Shown here: positions 8,629 to 16,619 of the stretch, in pieces
Position numbering within the stretch: the stretch's first letter is position 1
How the letters are laid out: each line of letters opens with the position of its first letter
NCBI GenBank assembly: GCA_965197385.1
Contig: CBDANA010000009.1
Coordinates: forward strand, 1-64,000
Origin: G963667915 sp965197385
GTDB taxonomy: Bacteria; Acidobacteriota; Vicinamibacteria; Vicinamibacterales; UBA823
DNA: 64,000 bases
Direction of reading: 5' to 3'
Made by a program: the position numbers and the translations under genes
Notes under the pieces: model-generated
Databases searched by the model: none
What the model was told of the DNA's origin: nothing
Seen by the model: only the letters and a program-made list of their open reading frames with translations

Positions 8629-9568
8629 GACGGACCGCCGCCGAGAAGTACGAGGTCATCCGGCTCGTTGAGGGCTCCGACCTGCCCGTGCGGCAGACGT
8701 TACGGGAGCTGCAGGTGAATCGGTCCACGTTCTACGTCTGGTATCACCGCTACGCCGAACGGGGGCGAGCGGGACTCCAGTCGAAGCCCTCGGCGGCGCG
8801 CCGCTACTGGAACCGGATTCCGCCACGGGTGCGGCAGCGCGTGGTGGAGGCGGCGTTGGCGGATCCCGAACGGTCGCCGCGGGAGCTGGCCTGGCAGCTG
8901 ACCGACCGGGAGGGCCATTTTCTGTCGGAATCGAGCGTCTATCGCATCCTCAAGGCCTATGACCTGATTCCGAGCCCAGCCTTCATCGTGCTGTCGGCAG
9001 CGAAGTCGTTCCGGCATCCGACCCGTCGGCCGAACGAGCTCTGGCAGACCGACTTCACCTATCTGCAGGTGGTTGGCTGGGGCTGGTACTACCTGTCGAC
9101 GGTGCTGGATGATTACGCGCGCTACATCATCGCCTGGATGCTCCGGACGTCGATGCAAGCCGCCGACGTGATGGAGACGCTGGACCTGGCCCGGGCCAAG
9201 ACGGGGCTCGACCGAATCCTGGTGGTCCATCGGCCGCGGCTCTTGAGCGACAACGGGCCGTGTTACGTCTCGGGGGAGCTGGCGGAGTATCTGGAAACCC
9301 ACAAGATCGCACACACGCGTGGGGCGCCGTATCATCCGATGACCCAGGGCAAGATCGAGCGGTATCACCGGTCGATGAAGAACGTGGTGAAACTCGAGAA
9401 ATACTACAGCCCGTGGGAACTCGAACGGGCCATCGCGCGGTTCGTCGACGACTACAACCATCGACGGCTGCATGAGGCGCTGGACAACGTGACGCCGGCC
9501 GACGTCTATCACGGGCGACGGCCGGTGATCCTCGCGCGACGCGACCAGATCAAACGGAGGACACTGGC
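8625..9568 (+). pseudogene. IS3-family OrfB of copy B, interrupted
   Basis: Integrase-core transposase. Helix-turn-helix region TLRELQVNRSTFYVWYHRYAER, HTH-21-like segment PRELAWQLTDREGHFLS, then the rve core: DFTYL (first Asp), LSDNGPCY (second Asp) and PMTQGKIERYHR (Glu). The gene runs to codon KRRTL, where copy C is inserted. The last 30 or so codons (beginning AQRKRENLHTLRGAVNRRKV) are found beyond copy C at 11064-11155. As it stands the frame ends with codons from copy C. Confidence 0.85.
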
Positions 9569-9578
9569 GTGTACGTCG

Positions 9579-10619
9579 TCAGACCAAGTTGGACACTTCG
9601 GCGCCGTTGCGTAGAGACACATCCGAGCGAATGGCCGCGTGATGCGGCCCGTGTAAGTTCTCGCGTTTCCGTTGCTGCAGCGTCCGCTGTTTAATGCGTG
9701 CCCGGCGCGCCAGGATGGTGACCTGCCGTCCGTGAAACATGTCGGCGGGCGTCACGTTCTGCAGCGCCTCATGATACCGCCGGTGATTGTAGTCCTCCAC
9801 GAAATGGGCGACCGCCCGTTCCACGTCCCACGGCGTGTAGTAGTGCTCGAGTTTCACGACGTTCTTCAGCGAGCGGTGGTACCGCTCGATCTTCCCCTGG
9901 GTCATCGGGTGATACGGTGCGCTGCGCGTGTGCGGCAGCCCGTGGGCCTCCAGATAGGTCGCGAGCTGCCCCGAGATGTAGCAGGGCCCATTGTCGCTGA
10001 GCAAGCGCGGGCGATGCGCCACCGGGACCGCATCGACGCCGGTGGCGGCGCGTGCCAAGTCGAGGGTTTCCATGACGTCCATGGCCTGCATCGACGTGCG
10101 CAGGGTCCAGGCCAGGATGTACCGCGAGTAGTCATCGAGCACGGTCGACAAGTAGTACCAGCCCCAGCCCACCACGTGGAGATACGTAAAGTCGGTTTGC
10201 CACAGCTCGTTCGGCCGGTGCGTCGGCTGCTGAAACACCTTGCCCGCCGACAGCACGACGAAGGCCGGACTGGTGATCAGGTCGAAGGCTTTCAGAATGC
10301 GATAGACGCTCGATTCCGAAAGGAAATGCGCCTCCCGGTCCGTGAATTGCCAGGCCAGTTCCCGCGGCGTGCGCTCGGGCACGGCCAAGGCGAGGTCGAC
10401 GACCTGTTGTCGCACCCATGGTGGAATGCGATTCCAGTGCCGCCGCGCAGCCGGCGGGCGGGCCGCGAGCCCATCCAATCCGCCCTCGGCGTAGCGGCGA
10501 TACCACGTGTAGAACGTCGCGCGCGGCACCTGGAGCTCGCGGAGCGTCTGCCGGACGGGCAGATCCGAGCCTTCGACCAAGCGAATGACTTCGGCCTTCT
10601 CGGCCGCCGTCAGTCGCAC
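9579..10619 (-). CDS. IS3-family OrfB transposase of copy C
   Basis: A 346-residue integrase-type transposase. N-terminal helix-turn-helix (RQTLRELQVPRATFYTWYRRYAE), then the rve catalytic core with the DDE residues in QTDFTYLHVVGWGWYYL, RLLSDNGPCYISG and HPMTQGKIERYHRSLK. The Arg/Lys-rich tail ends NGAEVSNLV at the element's right end. Its start overlaps OrfA, and translation probably depends on a -1 frameshift from OrfA, as in other IS3 elements. It shares most residues with copy B's OrfB but differs throughout, so B and C were separate arrivals rather than a recent duplication. Confidence 0.92.
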   Translation of the reverse strand: MRLTAAEKAEVIRLVEGSDLPVRQTLRELQVPRATFYTWYRRYAEGGLDGLAARPPAARRHWNRIPPWVRQQVVDLALAVPERTPRELAWQFTDREAHFLSESSVYRILKAFDLITSPAFVVLSAGKVFQQPTHRPNELWQTDFTYLHVVGWGWYYLSTVLDDYSRYILAWTLRTSMQAMDVMETLDLARAATGVDAVPVAHRPRLLSDNGPCYISGQLATYLEAHGLPHTRSAPYHPMTQGKIERYHRSLKNVVKLEHYYTPWDVERAVAHFVEDYNHRRYHEALQNVTPADMFHGRQVTILARRARIKQRTLQQRKRENLHGPHHAAIRSDVSLRNGAEVSNLV

Positions 10620-10978
10620 GTGTCGTCTCCCGAGTCGGAGCCCGTCACGTTTTTTTTGAGCAGGCGGTTTTCGAGGACGACCTCGGCCACGAGCTGCTTC
10701 AGGCGGCTATTCTCCTTGCGCAGATCGGTGACCTCGGGGGCCGTCGCTTCACGGCTCGTATCGCCGACAAGACGCTTCTTGCCGGCCTCGAGAAACTCCT
10801 TGCTCCACCGGTAGTACAGATTCGGCGCCAGCCCTTCCTTCCGGCACAGCGTGGCGATGCGCTCCTCGCCGCGCAGGCCCTCGAGTACGATCCGAATCTT
10901 CTCTTCGGCTGAAAACCGCCGGCGCGTCTTCCGCCGGATTTCCTGCACGACTCTTTCTGGCGACGCTTCCTTGCCCAT
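10610..10978 (-). CDS. IS3-family OrfA of copy C
   Basis: A 122-residue DNA-binding OrfA: helix-turn-helix FSAEEKIRIVLEGLRGEERIATLCRK (two segments) and a coiled coil VTDLRKENSRLKQLVAEVVLENRLLKK. The GGAGGATCC sequence just before the ATG is its ribosome-binding site. A run of A residues (TTTTTTTT on the plus strand at 10651-10658) sits at the end as the probable slippery sequence, and OrfB starts 10 bases before the OrfA stop. Confidence 0.9.
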   Translation of the reverse strand: MGKEASPERVVQEIRRKTRRRFSAEEKIRIVLEGLRGEERIATLCRKEGLAPNLYYRWSKEFLEAGKKRLVGDTSREATAPEVTDLRKENSRLKQLVAEVVLENRLLKKNVTGSDSGDDTCD

Positions 10979-11056
10979 GGGGATCCTCCTCCCCTGGCTC
11001 GGAAGTGTCTCTTACTTTCAGGGCCTCAATGGTCCAAAAGGGTCTGAACCCCTACA

Positions 11057-11169
11057 CACTGGCACAACGAAAACGGGAGAATCTACACACGCTGCGTGGA
11101 GCGGTCAACCGGCGAAAGGTCTCTCTTGTAAAACACGCTCATTGGTCCACTCTGGTCTGACGACGTACA
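11057..11169 (+). pseudogene. Remainder of interrupted IS3 copy B
   Basis: After the duplicated CACTGGC the frame reads AQRKRENLHTLRGAVNRRKV and ends HAHWSTLV, the C-terminus of copy B's OrfB, followed by the right terminal sequence GGTCTGACGACGTACA. The CACCGAC duplication of the outer element follows at 11170. This confirms that copy C entered copy B rather than replacing its end. Confidence 0.85.
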
Positions 11170-11286
11170 CACCGACTATGAAGTGGCAGCTTGCCCGTCA
11201 ACTGCGCGGAGTCGTTAGAGGTGGACCCCGAAATTCGGACAGGTTGCTAAGGTGGATTCCGACCTCAGAATGGAGAGATCGGAATC

Positions 11287-11568
11287 ATGCAGAAACGGAA
11301 AAAATACCCCGCTGAGCTGAAGGCCCGCGTGGCCCTGCAGGCGCTGCGCGGCGAGCAGACGATGGCGGAGCTGTCGTCGCGCTACAAGATCCACCCGAAC
11401 CTGATCGCGAACTGGAAGAAGAAAGCCCAGGAGGCGCTTGTGGACGTCTTCTCGGACCACCAGCAGCGCCGAGAGGCGTCTCGCGATGCGGAGATTCAGG
11501 AGCTGCGAGCGAAGGTCGGCGAGCTCGTCATCGAGAAGGATTTTTTGTCCAAGGCCTTCGGCCGTTGA
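11287..11568 (+). CDS. IS3-family OrfA of element D
   Basis: A 93-residue OrfA with an HTH_Tnp_1 domain: PAELKARVALQALRGEQTMAEL and SSRYKIHPNLIANWKKKAQE, followed by a coiled coil (AEIQELRAKVGELVIEKDFLSKAF) that mediates OrfA-OrfAB contacts in the family. A T6 run at 11541-11546 close to its end is a possible slip site. The stop overlaps the OrfB start. Confidence 0.9.
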   Translation: MQKRKKYPAELKARVALQALRGEQTMAELSSRYKIHPNLIANWKKKAQEALVDVFSDHQQRREASRDAEIQELRAKVGELVIEKDFLSKAFGR

Positions 11569-12452
11569 GTCACGGTCGAAGGCGAATGCTGATCGACTCG
11601 AACCACTCCGAACTGAGCATCTCGCGACAGTGTGGCTTGGTGTCGATCTTGCGCTCGACGTTCTACTACGATGGTCTCGGGGAGAGTGAGTTGACTCTCG
11701 AGCTCATGCGCCGGATCGACGAGCAATTTCTGGAAACCCCGTTCTACGGATCGCGGCAGATGGCGCGTTGGCTGCGCCGGGAGGGCTTCGCCGTCAGTCG
11801 GAAGCGGGTGCGTCGTCTGATGCGAAAGATGGGCCTCCAGGCGCTGTACCAGCGCCCGAGCACGTCGGTTCCGCACCCGGAGCACCGGGTCTACCCCTAT
11901 TTGCTGCGCGACCGAGCGGTCGAACGTGCGAACGAGGCCTGGTGCGCCGACGTGACGTACATTCCGCTGCACCGCGGCTTCCTGTACCTGGTCGCGATCC
12001 AGGATTGGGCCAGCCGGAAGGTGCTGTCGTGGCGCTTGTCCAACACGATGGATGCCTCGTTCTGTGTGGAGGCCCTCGCGGAAGCCCTCGCGCAGTACGG
12101 ACCGCCAGCGATCTTCAACACCGACCAAGGCAGCCAGTTCACCAGCCTGGAGTTCACTCAGACGCTCAAAGACGCAGGCGTGCAGATCTCGATGGACGGC
12201 AAGGGCCGCTGGATGGACAACGTCTTCATCGAGCGGCTGTGGCGCTCGCTCAAGTACGAGTGCGTCTACCTGCACGACTTCGAGGTTGGCTCCGAGGCGC
12301 GGGCCAGCATCGGCCGGTGGATCGACTTCTACAATGCCGAGCGACCGCACTCGTCGCTCGATGATCGCACGCCTGATGAGGCGTACTCGGATTTGGGAGG
12401 TGCGCCGACCTCGTCGCTGCGCTCCTCGTCAGCGCAGTCGGAAGCGGCTTAG
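11565..12452 (+). CDS. IS3-family OrfB transposase of element D
   Basis: A 295-residue transposase. The HTH_21 region (LMRRIDEQFLETPFYGSRQM, then ARWLRREGFAVSRKRVRRLM) precedes the rve core with DDE residues in CADVTYIPL (Asp), FNTDQGSQFTS (Asp) and GRWMDNVFIERLWRSLKYE (Glu). The motif RPHSSLDDRTPDEAY near the C-terminus is typical of IS3-group OrfB. The TTG at 11565 overlaps the OrfA stop by 4 bases; production as an OrfAB fusion by frameshifting is likely. Intact. Confidence 0.93.
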   Translation: MSHGRRRMLIDSNHSELSISRQCGLVSILRSTFYYDGLGESELTLELMRRIDEQFLETPFYGSRQMARWLRREGFAVSRKRVRRLMRKMGLQALYQRPSTSVPHPEHRVYPYLLRDRAVERANEAWCADVTYIPLHRGFLYLVAIQDWASRKVLSWRLSNTMDASFCVEALAEALAQYGPPAIFNTDQGSQFTSLEFTQTLKDAGVQISMDGKGRWMDNVFIERLWRSLKYECVYLHDFEVGSEARASIGRWIDFYNAERPHSSLDDRTPDEAYSDLGGAPTSSLRSSSAQSEAA

Positions 12453-12516
12453 AAACATGAACCTGGAATCCACCTTAACTTGGCCGCTGAGCTGTCCAAA
12501 GGATGGGGTCCACCTC

Positions 12517-12915
12517 TTAGTTTGAAATCTGGGCTGCAAAGGCCCAACTTAGGAGCACCGTTCCGATCACAAATGCTCCGATCTGGCAATAGAGCAGCCG
12601 CCAGCTAGCCCTACCCAACCCCGCAACCCTCTCGCGGGTTACGGCCTTCTTTTCGTCTTGGATATCGTCTCGGGCAATCTCGGCGGTTCCTCTGAAGTCC
12701 AAGAGTCGGCTGATCGCACACACTCCACCACAGGCTACCGAGATGATCAGAGCTGCAATCAAAAGACACAGAAGGCTTCCGAGTGCCGCCCCGTCCAGCA
12801 TGGTCAACGAAAACCCGAGAGCACCAGTGGCGAGTACTAGGAACACATTGTTCACGAAGCCGAACTGCGCGATGGTTGTTGCTTGCCAGCGGATGAAGCG
12901 ATCGTTTTGAGCCAT
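12517..12915 (-). CDS. Small membrane protein of unknown function
   Basis: A 132-residue protein with an N-terminal polar segment (MAQNDRFIRWQATTIAQFGF), a hydrophobic pair (NVFLVLATGALGFSLTML and ALGSLLCLLIAALIISVACGG), a charged cytoplasmic-type loop (RGTAEIARDDIQDEKKAVTRERVAG) and a last membrane segment IGAFVIGTVLLSWAFA. Three or four membrane spans are likely. Similar small proteins in other bacteria are uncharacterised. The stop codon TAA lies inside the inverted end of IS3 element D, so a few native C-terminal residues may have been lost. Confidence 0.6.
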   Translation of the reverse strand: MAQNDRFIRWQATTIAQFGFVNNVFLVLATGALGFSLTMLDGAALGSLLCLLIAALIISVACGGVCAISRLLDFRGTAEIARDDIQDEKKAVTRERVAGLGRASWRLLYCQIGAFVIGTVLLSWAFAAQISN

Positions 12916-12997
12916 CGGCTAGTGGCTTGTACTGACGACGTGTAAAGCGTACGGATGGTGCATGCCATCGACTCGCGCAGTGTAGCGTGGCGGGATT

Positions 12998-13330
12998 TTA
13001 AACTAGACCACTACCCTCGTGGTCGATATCGTCGAACCGGGTCCAGCGTAGCGCGGCGCCGAGGGCCGTGCGTTCGCTCAGCGCGTAGTCGACCCCGACG
13101 AGCGCTTGGTATCCGAAGCGGGTCGTGCCCGCGTACGTATCCAGAATGCTGGCGGTTCCCGCGGCGGCGCGCTTGGCCACGTTCGGCCAGTCCGGGTCGA
13201 ATTCGATCTGCAGGTACTCCGCTTCAGGTTTGCGGATGAACTGGAGGTAGTAGTTCAACTCCGTTGCCGCCCAGCCGATGCCGGCGCCGGCGAACGGCGT
13301 CCAGCGCGAGTCGTTGAGAACGTCGTAGTA
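12998..13330 (-). pseudogene. Outer-membrane beta-barrel gene, C-terminal part
   Basis: About 110 residues of an OmpA/OprF-like beta-barrel: YYDVLNDSRWTPFAGAGIGW, TELNYYLQFIRKPEAEYLQI, TTRFGYQALVGVDYALSER, TALGAALRWTRFDDIDHEG. Alternating hydrophobic strands and periplasmic turns with DSRW and GVDY are typical of porin-like families. The part before YYDVLN is at 14675-15205 on the same strand, 1.34 kb upstream. Joining the two at the shared GTACT gives ANMYYDVLNDSRWTPF. The last strand is missing at about 13000. Confidence 0.68.
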
Positions 13331-13369
13331 CCCGAGATCATCAGTCACGCCGTCTGGCTGTACCACCGA
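13331..13369 (+). pseudogene. IS6-family transposase remnant
   Basis: Thirteen codons, PEIISHAVWLYHR, match the N-terminus of the IS6-type transposase at 17104-17723 (PPAIISHAVWLYHR), at the DNA level with only third-base changes. It lies exactly at the breakpoint of the split barrel gene and is in the opposite orientation to it, so IS6 activity probably made the break. Confidence 0.5.
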
Positions 13370-13402
13370 CCGATACCCAACTCGGTCGCCCATGTCGGCA
13401 GT

Positions 13403-14350
13403 CTAATCCTGACTATTAAACCGAACAAACGCGAGGGCGTAGTTGCTGTTCAACGGAATGACCAGCTGGTTCTGAGTCGAGTCGTAGCACATGGACGCCG
13501 CGCTTGGTATGCCCGAGGCGATGACCTCTGCCTCTTGACCCGGGCGGATACGGGACACGCTGCCATAACGCACGCTGCTCGCGTATTTCGTCCCGTCGGC
13601 GGTTATCACGATGCCATCGTTCCCGCCTTCGACGCTATGCTCTATCCGAATGACCGCTCCGTCTTGGTCGTAGGTGATGATGGCATTGTCACCGACGTTG
13701 ACCACCACAATGTTGCCGTCCTGGTCGATCGCCACGCCGTTGGGGGCAGCGAGTGGAGCGCCCTCTGCGAACACCGACACCTCACCGTCTGCGGTGACCT
13801 TCCAGATCTGCTCCGGGTTCCGAGTATTGGAAGCGTACACGGTGCCATCATCCGCAACGGCAATGCCATTTAGTATCGTAGATTCAGGAACAGGAATGGA
13901 CCGCAGGGGTCGCCCTGTTGCCAGATCAAATAGACGGACGTATCCCACATCAACGGTATAGAGCACGCCATTGCTGATGGCACTGCCCAACGGATCATAG
14001 AGTTCCAATCCGTCCCGAGTGGCGCCGATCCACTTGGGCGTATGCACACTCCCATCGGGATTGATGAGGGAGACAAAGCCATCATTTTCGCTGGTGTCTC
14101 CTCGGTTACCGGTATTCATGGCCAGAATCAGGTTCTTGTTGGAATCAAACGTGCAGCTTTCAGAAAAATGAAAGCTGCCATAGACCGTGACGTTGTCCGA
14201 CATCGGTTGCCACACGCCGGCCTCATTGAGCGCGCCGATCGGCTCACCAGCCGCAAACTCCTGAGCGGCAGCTGGGACCGCCAAGACAACGGCGATGAGA
14301 ACTGCGGGGACGATTCGCCGACTCGCTGAATGCATCATCACTGCGTACAT
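13403..14350 (-). CDS. Secreted SMP-30/NHL-type beta-propeller protein
   Basis: A 315-residue exported protein. The start MYAVMMHSASRR is chosen because a Sec signal follows (RIVPAVLIAVVLAVPAAAQE, cleavage after AAA-Q) and GGAGA lies 12 bases upstream; the frame is open further upstream but non-coding in style. The mature part has propeller blades: DPLGSAISNGVLYTVDVGYVR, ILNGIAVADDGTVYASNTR, APNGVAIDQDGNIVVVNVGD and NDGIVITADGTKYASSVRYG. Proteins of this fold include gluconolactonases and SMP-30; a catalytic assignment is not possible. It sits between two halves of a broken barrel gene, so it probably arrived as an insertion. Confidence 0.75.
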   Translation of the reverse strand: MYAVMMHSASRRIVPAVLIAVVLAVPAAAQEFAAGEPIGALNEAGVWQPMSDNVTVYGSFHFSESCTFDSNKNLILAMNTGNRGDTSENDGFVSLINPDGSVHTPKWIGATRDGLELYDPLGSAISNGVLYTVDVGYVRLFDLATGRPLRSIPVPESTILNGIAVADDGTVYASNTRNPEQIWKVTADGEVSVFAEGAPLAAPNGVAIDQDGNIVVVNVGDNAIITYDQDGAVIRIEHSVEGGNDGIVITADGTKYASSVRYGSVSRIRPGQEAEVIASGIPSAASMCYDSTQNQLVIPLNSNYALAFVRFNSQD

Positions 14351-14380
14351 GGTCAATGACTTCTCCGTCTTCTGCAGAGC

Positions 14381-14407
14381 GTGGTCGAGCTCCGGTAGCT
14401 CGACCAC
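14381..14407. promoter_or_regulatory. Perfect 11-bp inverted repeat
   Basis: GTGGTCGAGCT, five bases CCGGT, then AGCTCGACCAC. It lies 31-57 bases upstream of the SMP-30-like gene start. No T tract follows on either strand, so it does not look like an intrinsic terminator; an operator or leader hairpin is possible. It is the only strong dyad seen in this gap (14408-14674 holds nothing else I recognise). Confidence 0.4.
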
Positions 14408-14674
14408 GCGGGTTCACCGCGACCGTAGACCGTGCGCCAGATCTCGAACGGAAGGTTCACCGGTGGCGCGGTATGTTGACGTCGCGCCGGCCATTGTATC
14501 CCGTAGTGTGCCGTAATCCGGCCGCCACCGCCGACACCGTTTCCTTTCGGCACCTCCTCATAGAGCCACCCTTGAGGTCTGAGCCCATCTGGCTCTCGCC
14601 TGCACGTGAGAAGGAGGGGGAAAGTGCGCCTGCGGACCCATTTGGCTAAGATGGGCGCTGAATCGGGCTCACTC

Positions 14675-15205
14675 CTACAGCAATGCCTTTGAGTACATAT
14701 TGGCGCACACCTGGTGCGGCCTGTAGTCCCCAATCCATTCGAAGGGCGGCTCTTCGGTGCTCCACTCCGAGGTCTTGCTCAGCAGCGCGGTGCTAGTCGT
14801 GCCGCCGATCGGCGACTCGGCGCTGCCCAGCGATGCGTTGAGATACTCCATCTCGAACCGCAGCCTGCCGGTCCCATAGCCCACTATGAAGCCGGCGGTC
14901 GGCCCGGCGCCCAGAGTGAACGTATTGGCCGTGGTCCCGGGCGTGTTGTTGGAACATGCCGGATCGTCGGCGGGCGGACTCACCGAAGGTGGATACAACA
15001 GCACATCGCAGCGGGTCGGGTGGCTGACGTAGCGACGGGCCGACGTCACGACGGTGGGGAGCGCAACGCCGAGGTGCAGGCCCGCGTAGAATCCCTCGCG
15101 ATCGTCCTGGGCGCCGGCTACATCTGGGATGCATGCCAGCGCAGCGCACAAGGCGGCGACAAGGGCGCCGCGCGAGCGACAGCGAACGTGACCGGAACGT
15201 TTCAT
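14675..15205 (-). pseudogene. Outer-membrane beta-barrel gene, N-terminal part
   Basis: A 176-residue frame starting MKRSGHVRCRSRGALVAA with signal peptide (ALCAALACIPDVAGAQD) and first barrel strands (GFYAGLHLGVALPTVV, TFTLGAGPTAGFIVGYGTGR, LRFEMEYLNASLGSAE, EWIGDYRPHQVCANMY). After ANMY the sequence turns to unrelated codons (SKALL, stop). The continuation is at 12998-13330. The gene encoded an outer-membrane protein of about 290 residues before it was split. Confidence 0.68.
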
Positions 15206-15244
15206 GATGTCCATGATATTCGTCGCCCGATGTCGGTGACAGCA

Positions 15245-15365
15245 GCAGGGCGCGTTCTAGCGTCTCTAAGCCCTGGTCGACCTTCGCGAAGGCGCCGTCG
15301 ACGGCCCGCAGGCGCGCATCCATGCTGCGCGCGTCCGTTTCAAGTCGCTCCAAGCGACCGTTCAA
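15245..15365 (-). pseudogene. Coiled-coil protein fragment
   Basis: Forty codons read NGRLERLETDARSMDARL and RAVDGAFAKVDQGLETLERALL, a heptad-patterned coiled coil. The frame then runs into the upstream region of the barrel gene in a different frame. Neither start nor end of a real gene can be set. It is likely the remains of the gene that preceded the barrel gene. Confidence 0.3.
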
Positions 15366-15437
15366 GTCGTCGATTCGGGGTTAGCGCCTACGGCTACGCC
15401 CAAACCCTATCCATTACTGCTAAAGAACATCGATTCA

Positions 15438-15788
15438 ATGACCGCTTCACGTTCTCTCTCGCTTGGCTCAGAACCCTTGATGCTGCAGACGGTCGAGGAC
15501 GCTCTTCAACGCTTTCGGACAGCACTGACAGAGCGTGACCGTCCGTTCGAGGAGCCGTTGTTGGCCCTATACCGTCATGCAGATTACTCGGTGTGCATGT
15601 TGCGCGAGTATTTTCAAAACGGCCGTGCAGGGCTGGACCGGGAGATGGCGGAGATTCTCGCCGATCACCTTCATGCCACAGTCGGCAGGGTGATCGAAAT
15701 AGCCAAAGAGATCGACAACGAATACGCGTCACCAGCCGACAGTTCGTGGCGCCGGCCGTGTACGGGTCGCGACTCGCAGGGTGCCGCC
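15438..15788 (+). CDS. Hypothetical protein, C-terminus uncertain
   Basis: The frame from ATG 15438 (alternative ATG 15480, MLQTVEDALQRFRTAL) encodes a helical, charged protein with PFEEPLLALYRHADYSVCML and MAEILADHLHATVGRVIEIAKE, no signal or membrane segment. After about 15735 (NEYASPADSS) the frame stays open to 16271 but only as antisense of the lipoprotein gene, so the true C-terminus was probably lost by a deletion. No family recognised. Confidence 0.4.
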
Positions 15789-16277
15789 TCACTCCAGCCG
15801 CGTGATCTGCAAACACTCCTTCATAAACGTCCCCGCGCCGCTGACCCCATAGTTGAGATCACCGGCCTCGTCGTACGAGGTGTAGGTCAGATCCAGCAGC
15901 GCACCGTCTCCGTCAAATTGAACGACGAGAGCGCTCCCGCCACCCAGCTCCCCGAGGTAAAACGTGTCGGCGACGGGCGTCAGATCGACCACGCGGCCTG
16001 GTACGAAACTGCTCTCGACGCGCGCCGCACCGCTGTCATCAATGCGGACGACGGCGTCGCACGGCTTGCCGGTGAACCGGAGCCCAACCATTGGATTGGC
16101 GGGGTTCGGCACCGCCTCTTCTCCCTGATAACTCGCCGCCACGGGTGCGACCGGGTTGGTACTTCGCCCCGCTGCGGGCCACCCGTCGACGCCGGCGCAG
16201 GCACACAGGAGCGGCGCGACGACCACCGGCAGAGCCCGGTGAACCGCCGCGCGAGCCGGCGACATCGGTGAGGGCAT
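15789..16277 (-). CDS. Putative lipoprotein of unknown function
   Basis: A 162-residue protein. The start MPSPMSPARAAV is chosen because it gives a short lipoprotein signal (VHRALPVVVAPLLCACAG) with a lipobox at LCAC; longer frames begin with non-signal sequence. The mature part has a beta-rich pattern: NPMVGLRFTGKPCDAVVRID, ADTFYLGELGGGSALVVQFD and GALLDLTYTSYDEAG, ending MKECLQITRLE. No family was recognised. It stands alone between a truncated gene and an integrase fragment. Confidence 0.55.
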   Translation of the reverse strand: MPSPMSPARAAVHRALPVVVAPLLCACAGVDGWPAAGRSTNPVAPVAASYQGEEAVPNPANPMVGLRFTGKPCDAVVRIDDSGAARVESSFVPGRVVDLTPVADTFYLGELGGGSALVVQFDGDGALLDLTYTSYDEAGDLNYGVSGAGTFMKECLQITRLE

Positions 16278-16619
16278 TGTCAACGTGGGGCCAAGGGTAT
16301 CAGCCGAGATGTCCGATTTGCCTGCCCGAGATGGCCACGTTATACACGCAAAGGCCGCGCAGCGCACGAAACGCTTGTTTGTTCCAGTATCGTCTCGCTT
16401 CAAAGGCTGCCAGCTCAGCTCGGGTATCCGCGCGGGCGTCGATGCGCAGCGCCGGGAGCGCTCAGGCCAGCGTGAGGTCGGCGTGGGGGGGCGGCCGGCA
16501 CAGGTTTAATCCTGATCGGTCCACAGCCGGTGTTCGAGGTGCAGGGAAGTCCCGTTCAGAATGCGGGGTACAGTGAGGGAATAGTGGTGTGCAGCATACC
16601 AGTAATCTGTTTATAAACA
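16278..16619. other. Gene-poor stretch
   Basis: No full gene is visible. On the minus strand 16300-16460 reads RIDARADTRAELAAFEAR and YWNKQAFRALRGLCVYNVAI, protein-like but without start or context, possibly the end of a lost gene. An A+T-rich patch with TTTATAAACAATAAC lies at 16608-16624 beside the integrase fragment. Confidence 0.35.

Larger units (their letters stand above)
9570..11056 (-). mobile_element. IS3-family element, copy C, inside copy B
   Basis: A complete element of about 1487 bp on the minus strand, with ends TGTAGGGGTTCAGACC (at 11056) and TGTACGTCGTCAGACC (at 9570). The 7 bases CACTGGC occur on both sides (9562-9568 and 11057-11063); one extra G lies between the left duplication and the element. 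It has both OrfA and OrfB intact and is the likely source of fragment A at 6290-6653. Confidence 0.88.
8189..11169 (+). mobile_element. IS3-family element, copy B, split by copy C
   Basis: Left end TGTATGGGTTCAGACC at 8189 and right end GGTCTGACGACGTACA at 11169 are inverted relatives. The 7 bases CACCGAC flank it on both sides (8182-8188 and 11170-11176), a target duplication. A second IS3 element (about 9570-11056) lies inside its OrfB gene in opposite orientation, so the outer copy is interrupted at 9568 and resumes at about 11057. Confidence 0.88.
11217..12518 (+). mobile_element. IS3-family element D
   Basis: Inverted ends AGAGGTGGACCCC at 11217 and GGGGTCCACCTCT at 12505-12517 enclose OrfA and OrfB. 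Inner parts of the ends are also similar (GGACAGGTTGCTAAGG and CCTTAACTTGGCCGCTGAGCTGTCC). No clear target duplication. On the right the element touches the end of a membrane-protein gene and supplies its stop codon. Unrelated to copies A-C at the protein level beyond shared IS3 architecture. Confidence 0.85.

Noticed and set aside
15438..16271. A 277-residue protein over the whole frame
   Set aside because: The second half is antisense to the lipoprotein gene at 15789-16277, which has a convincing signal and lipobox.
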